Source of the DNA: Geosiphon pyriformis
Lineage: Eukaryota > Glomeromycota > Glomeromycetes > Archaeosporales > Geosiphonaceae
Direction of reading: 5' to 3'
Length of the DNA: 64,000 nucleotides
Assembly: GCA_016748015.1 (NCBI GenBank)
Contig: JAAOMT010000741.1
Span: 641,679 to 705,678, forward strand
Position 1 is the stretch's first letter. Every line of letters starts with the position of its first letter. Under the pieces are notes generated by a model. It made no database searches, had not been told where the DNA came from, and saw nothing but the letters and a program-made list of their open reading frames with translations. The translations under genes and the position numbers were made by a program. Positions 62,227 to 64,000 of this stretch are shown one piece after another.

Positions 62227-63666
62227 TTAACAAAATCCCATCGTATACCCAAAATATGGTCCGTTATGTGCAGTAGTATCTACGAGATCTTGGTATTGGT
62301 TGTTGCAATCCTGAATTTTAATTTTTAATTTTTAAACTTTTATCAACCTATTGGACGCTCAAGAAATTCAAATTTTTTTATTCAAAGAGATTAAATTATG
62401 AAAATTTTTTACATACCTTACTCTCATTTATATATCCAGATTGAAAATCAATAATACGGCCACGACATCCATAAACGACTGGGAACCCTGAAGGATCACA
62501 ATCATCACAATCATTCGAAATCCATAGTTCTAAAGTATGATGAATGAATTGTTTTCCACCTTTTTTTGGAGGTAGCCTTGGAACAAAATCATCTGTATGG
62601 GTCATTCGGTAAACACGTACATTTTCTCTTGACATTAAATTTATGAGGTTTGCGAATTCTAAATTTCCCATTCGTGGTTGGCCGAATGTGAAGACTTGGA
62701 ATTCAACCATTGGAAGATTTTTGTACAATTCTAGAGCTGTGAATACTGCATGAACTGATTAGTTCGAAAAAAAGTTTTTATCAAATAAGAATAGTCCCAT
62801 TCTCTTCTTCAAGTGATGATATAAAATGCCGAAAAAGAAATCAAGCCAATCGCAAAAGAAAATTTAATTACCAGCGCCCAAACCATGCCCAATAAAATTA
62901 AGTCGAACCTTATCGGTTGTTTCGGCTGGATATAATTTCAAAACTTTTAAAATTTTCCTTTTAATATTATCAAAAGCTAATTTCCATTGGCCATAAAATA
63001 AATTATCAACTTTGATTTTATGTGGGTAGCCTTTCAAAGGAATCAGTTTGGATTGTCTTTTTATCCATTGCTCGAAAGAATAGATATAACCTCGAATATA
63101 AACATTTATGTTTGGTCCTCTGGGACCATCCTGAGATATTTCTGCATGACCTTTTATGGACCGTTAAATGTTAAAAAAAATCAAATCAAATCAAATCAAA
63201 TCAAATAAAATCAAATGTGGTATAATTCTAGATCAAGTTTTTTTCTCTAACCTAGTATTCCAGGTGCAAGTTCATCATCAGAACTCTCCTCGAGACAATA
63301 AGCTAACTTTGCGAAAGATGCTGCACTTATATTTTCTTGGATTTCATTGGAAGGAAGAGCAAGTTTCTGTGGTAATGGATTTATTGTTAAATTTCTTTTG
63401 AGGATTTCTTTTCGCTCAGAGATGGAAAGATTAAATATATGAGAATGATTTGAAGTTTTGATAGGATTTAAGATTGAATTTGGAGTATTTAATAATAATA
63501 TATCTTGAATAATTTTAATATTTATTTTTGTGAAATTATTTGATTTTTTTGAAATAATTGGGGTAATATCTACCAGAGAAACCCCAATCCGGTAAAAGAA
63601 AAAGAGAAGAAGGATTAATATAGATAAAATACTAAATCTTATTCGAAAATTGTAATAATAATTCAT
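62227..63666 (-). CDS. Class 3 lipase homologue with Gly at the nucleophile position, 4 exons
   Basis: Exons 63,666-63,252, 63,141-62,872, 62,745-62,417 and 62,310-62,227 give 365 aa in phase. The N-terminal hydrophobic stretch (about 9-31) is a signal peptide or membrane anchor. The alpha/beta-hydrolase core follows: DGPRGPNINVYIRG, then FIGHGLGA (221-228), VFTFGQPRMGN (246-256), THTDDFVPRLPP (277-288, catalytic Asp) and TAHNGPYFG (351-359, catalytic His). Fungal class 3 lipases have GHSLG; here the Ser is Gly225 (GGT). Asp and His are kept. It is therefore either a non-hydrolytic homologue or a recently disabled one. The rest of the frame is intact. Secreted lipases of this class cleave acylglycerols (family knowledge). 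Confidence 0.85.
63178..63215. repeat. (AAATC)n repeat inside lipase intron 1
   Basis: Seven or so tandem pentamers, one imperfect, lying in the intron at 63,142-63,251. Confidence 0.85.
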
Positions 63667-63967
63667 TTTGGAGTCATAAATTCATCTAAAGAAAATACAA
63701 AATGAAAAGGAAAATGAAAAGGAAAAGGAAAACGATTTTTCGTATTTAGAATAAAAAAAATTTAGATCTTCAGTATCTGAAATTGCCTAATTTAGGGTTA
63801 AACGGTAAAAACCTGTGATATGAGGAGTTCGGAAAAACAATGGGTATGTAAACATTTTTGAATAGTATTTAGATTGGGAATTCCTTATATATGGGAATTC
63901 CTAACATGTAAAATGAATGACTAATTAAAAATTGAATTTAACGAATCTATGTATAAATAAAAAAGAT

Positions 63968-64000
<33 letters not shown>
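63667..64000. other. Lipase upstream region with simple repeats
   Basis: The lipase promoter should lie here. It contains a (GAAAAT/GAAAAG)n stretch at 63,700-63,733 and a T run at 63,972-63,996 at the window edge. No gene seen. Confidence 0.55.

Overview
The window looks like nuclear DNA of an arbuscular mycorrhizal fungus (Glomeromycotina, Rhizophagus-like). This rests on very AT-rich intergenic DNA, genes with many short introns, Sel1-repeat proteins beside a class 3 lipase, and LINE elements of the endonuclease/RT/RNase H type that crowd these genomes. The species call is inference; the gene calls rest on motifs and on exon phases worked out by hand.

Region 1 (1 to about 26,130) is a stack of nested transposons. 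An old, AT-decayed LINE (LINE-A) is split by a much fresher LINE (LINE-C, 798-7555) that lies between 10-bp target-site duplications. LINE-A ends near 12,235 and a second decayed LINE (LINE-B) follows in the same orientation. LINE-B is split by a 7.6-kb Ty3/Gypsy LTR retrotransposon on the minus strand (16,608-24,251, 4-bp duplication ATAG). The old elements have lost most of their G and C, but still align to LINE-C along their length.

Region 2 (27,430-35,695) holds two multi-exon minus-strand genes: a sphinganine C4-hydroxylase (SUR2 type, 4 exons, 353 aa) and a Pumilio/PUF RNA-binding protein (12 exons, 1030 aa, eight repeats). Region 3 (about 37.6-42.9 kb) is AT-rich repeat DNA. It carries a compact LINE derivative (LINE-D, 39,670-41,950) that has ORF1 and a LINE 3' tail but no reverse transcriptase, between 11-bp duplications.

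Region 4 (42,994-55,735) is a gene island: an NDUFAF7-type methyltransferase (9 exons), an unrecognised two-exon membrane protein, an unrecognised 691-aa protein with an internal duplication, a TMEM223 homologue with a GC-AG intron, a CHCHD5-like twin CX9C protein, and the GPN-loop GTPase GPN1. Three of these (NDUFAF7, TMEM223, CHCHD5) belong to mitochondrial biogenesis. Region 5 (59,557-63,666) has two divergent Sel1-repeat genes and a class 3 lipase homologue whose nucleophile serine position is glycine.

The genes do not form one pathway. The strongest signals for follow-up are the layered transposon history with its C:G to T:A decay, the RT-less LINE, the Ser-to-Gly lipase, and the two unrecognised proteins.
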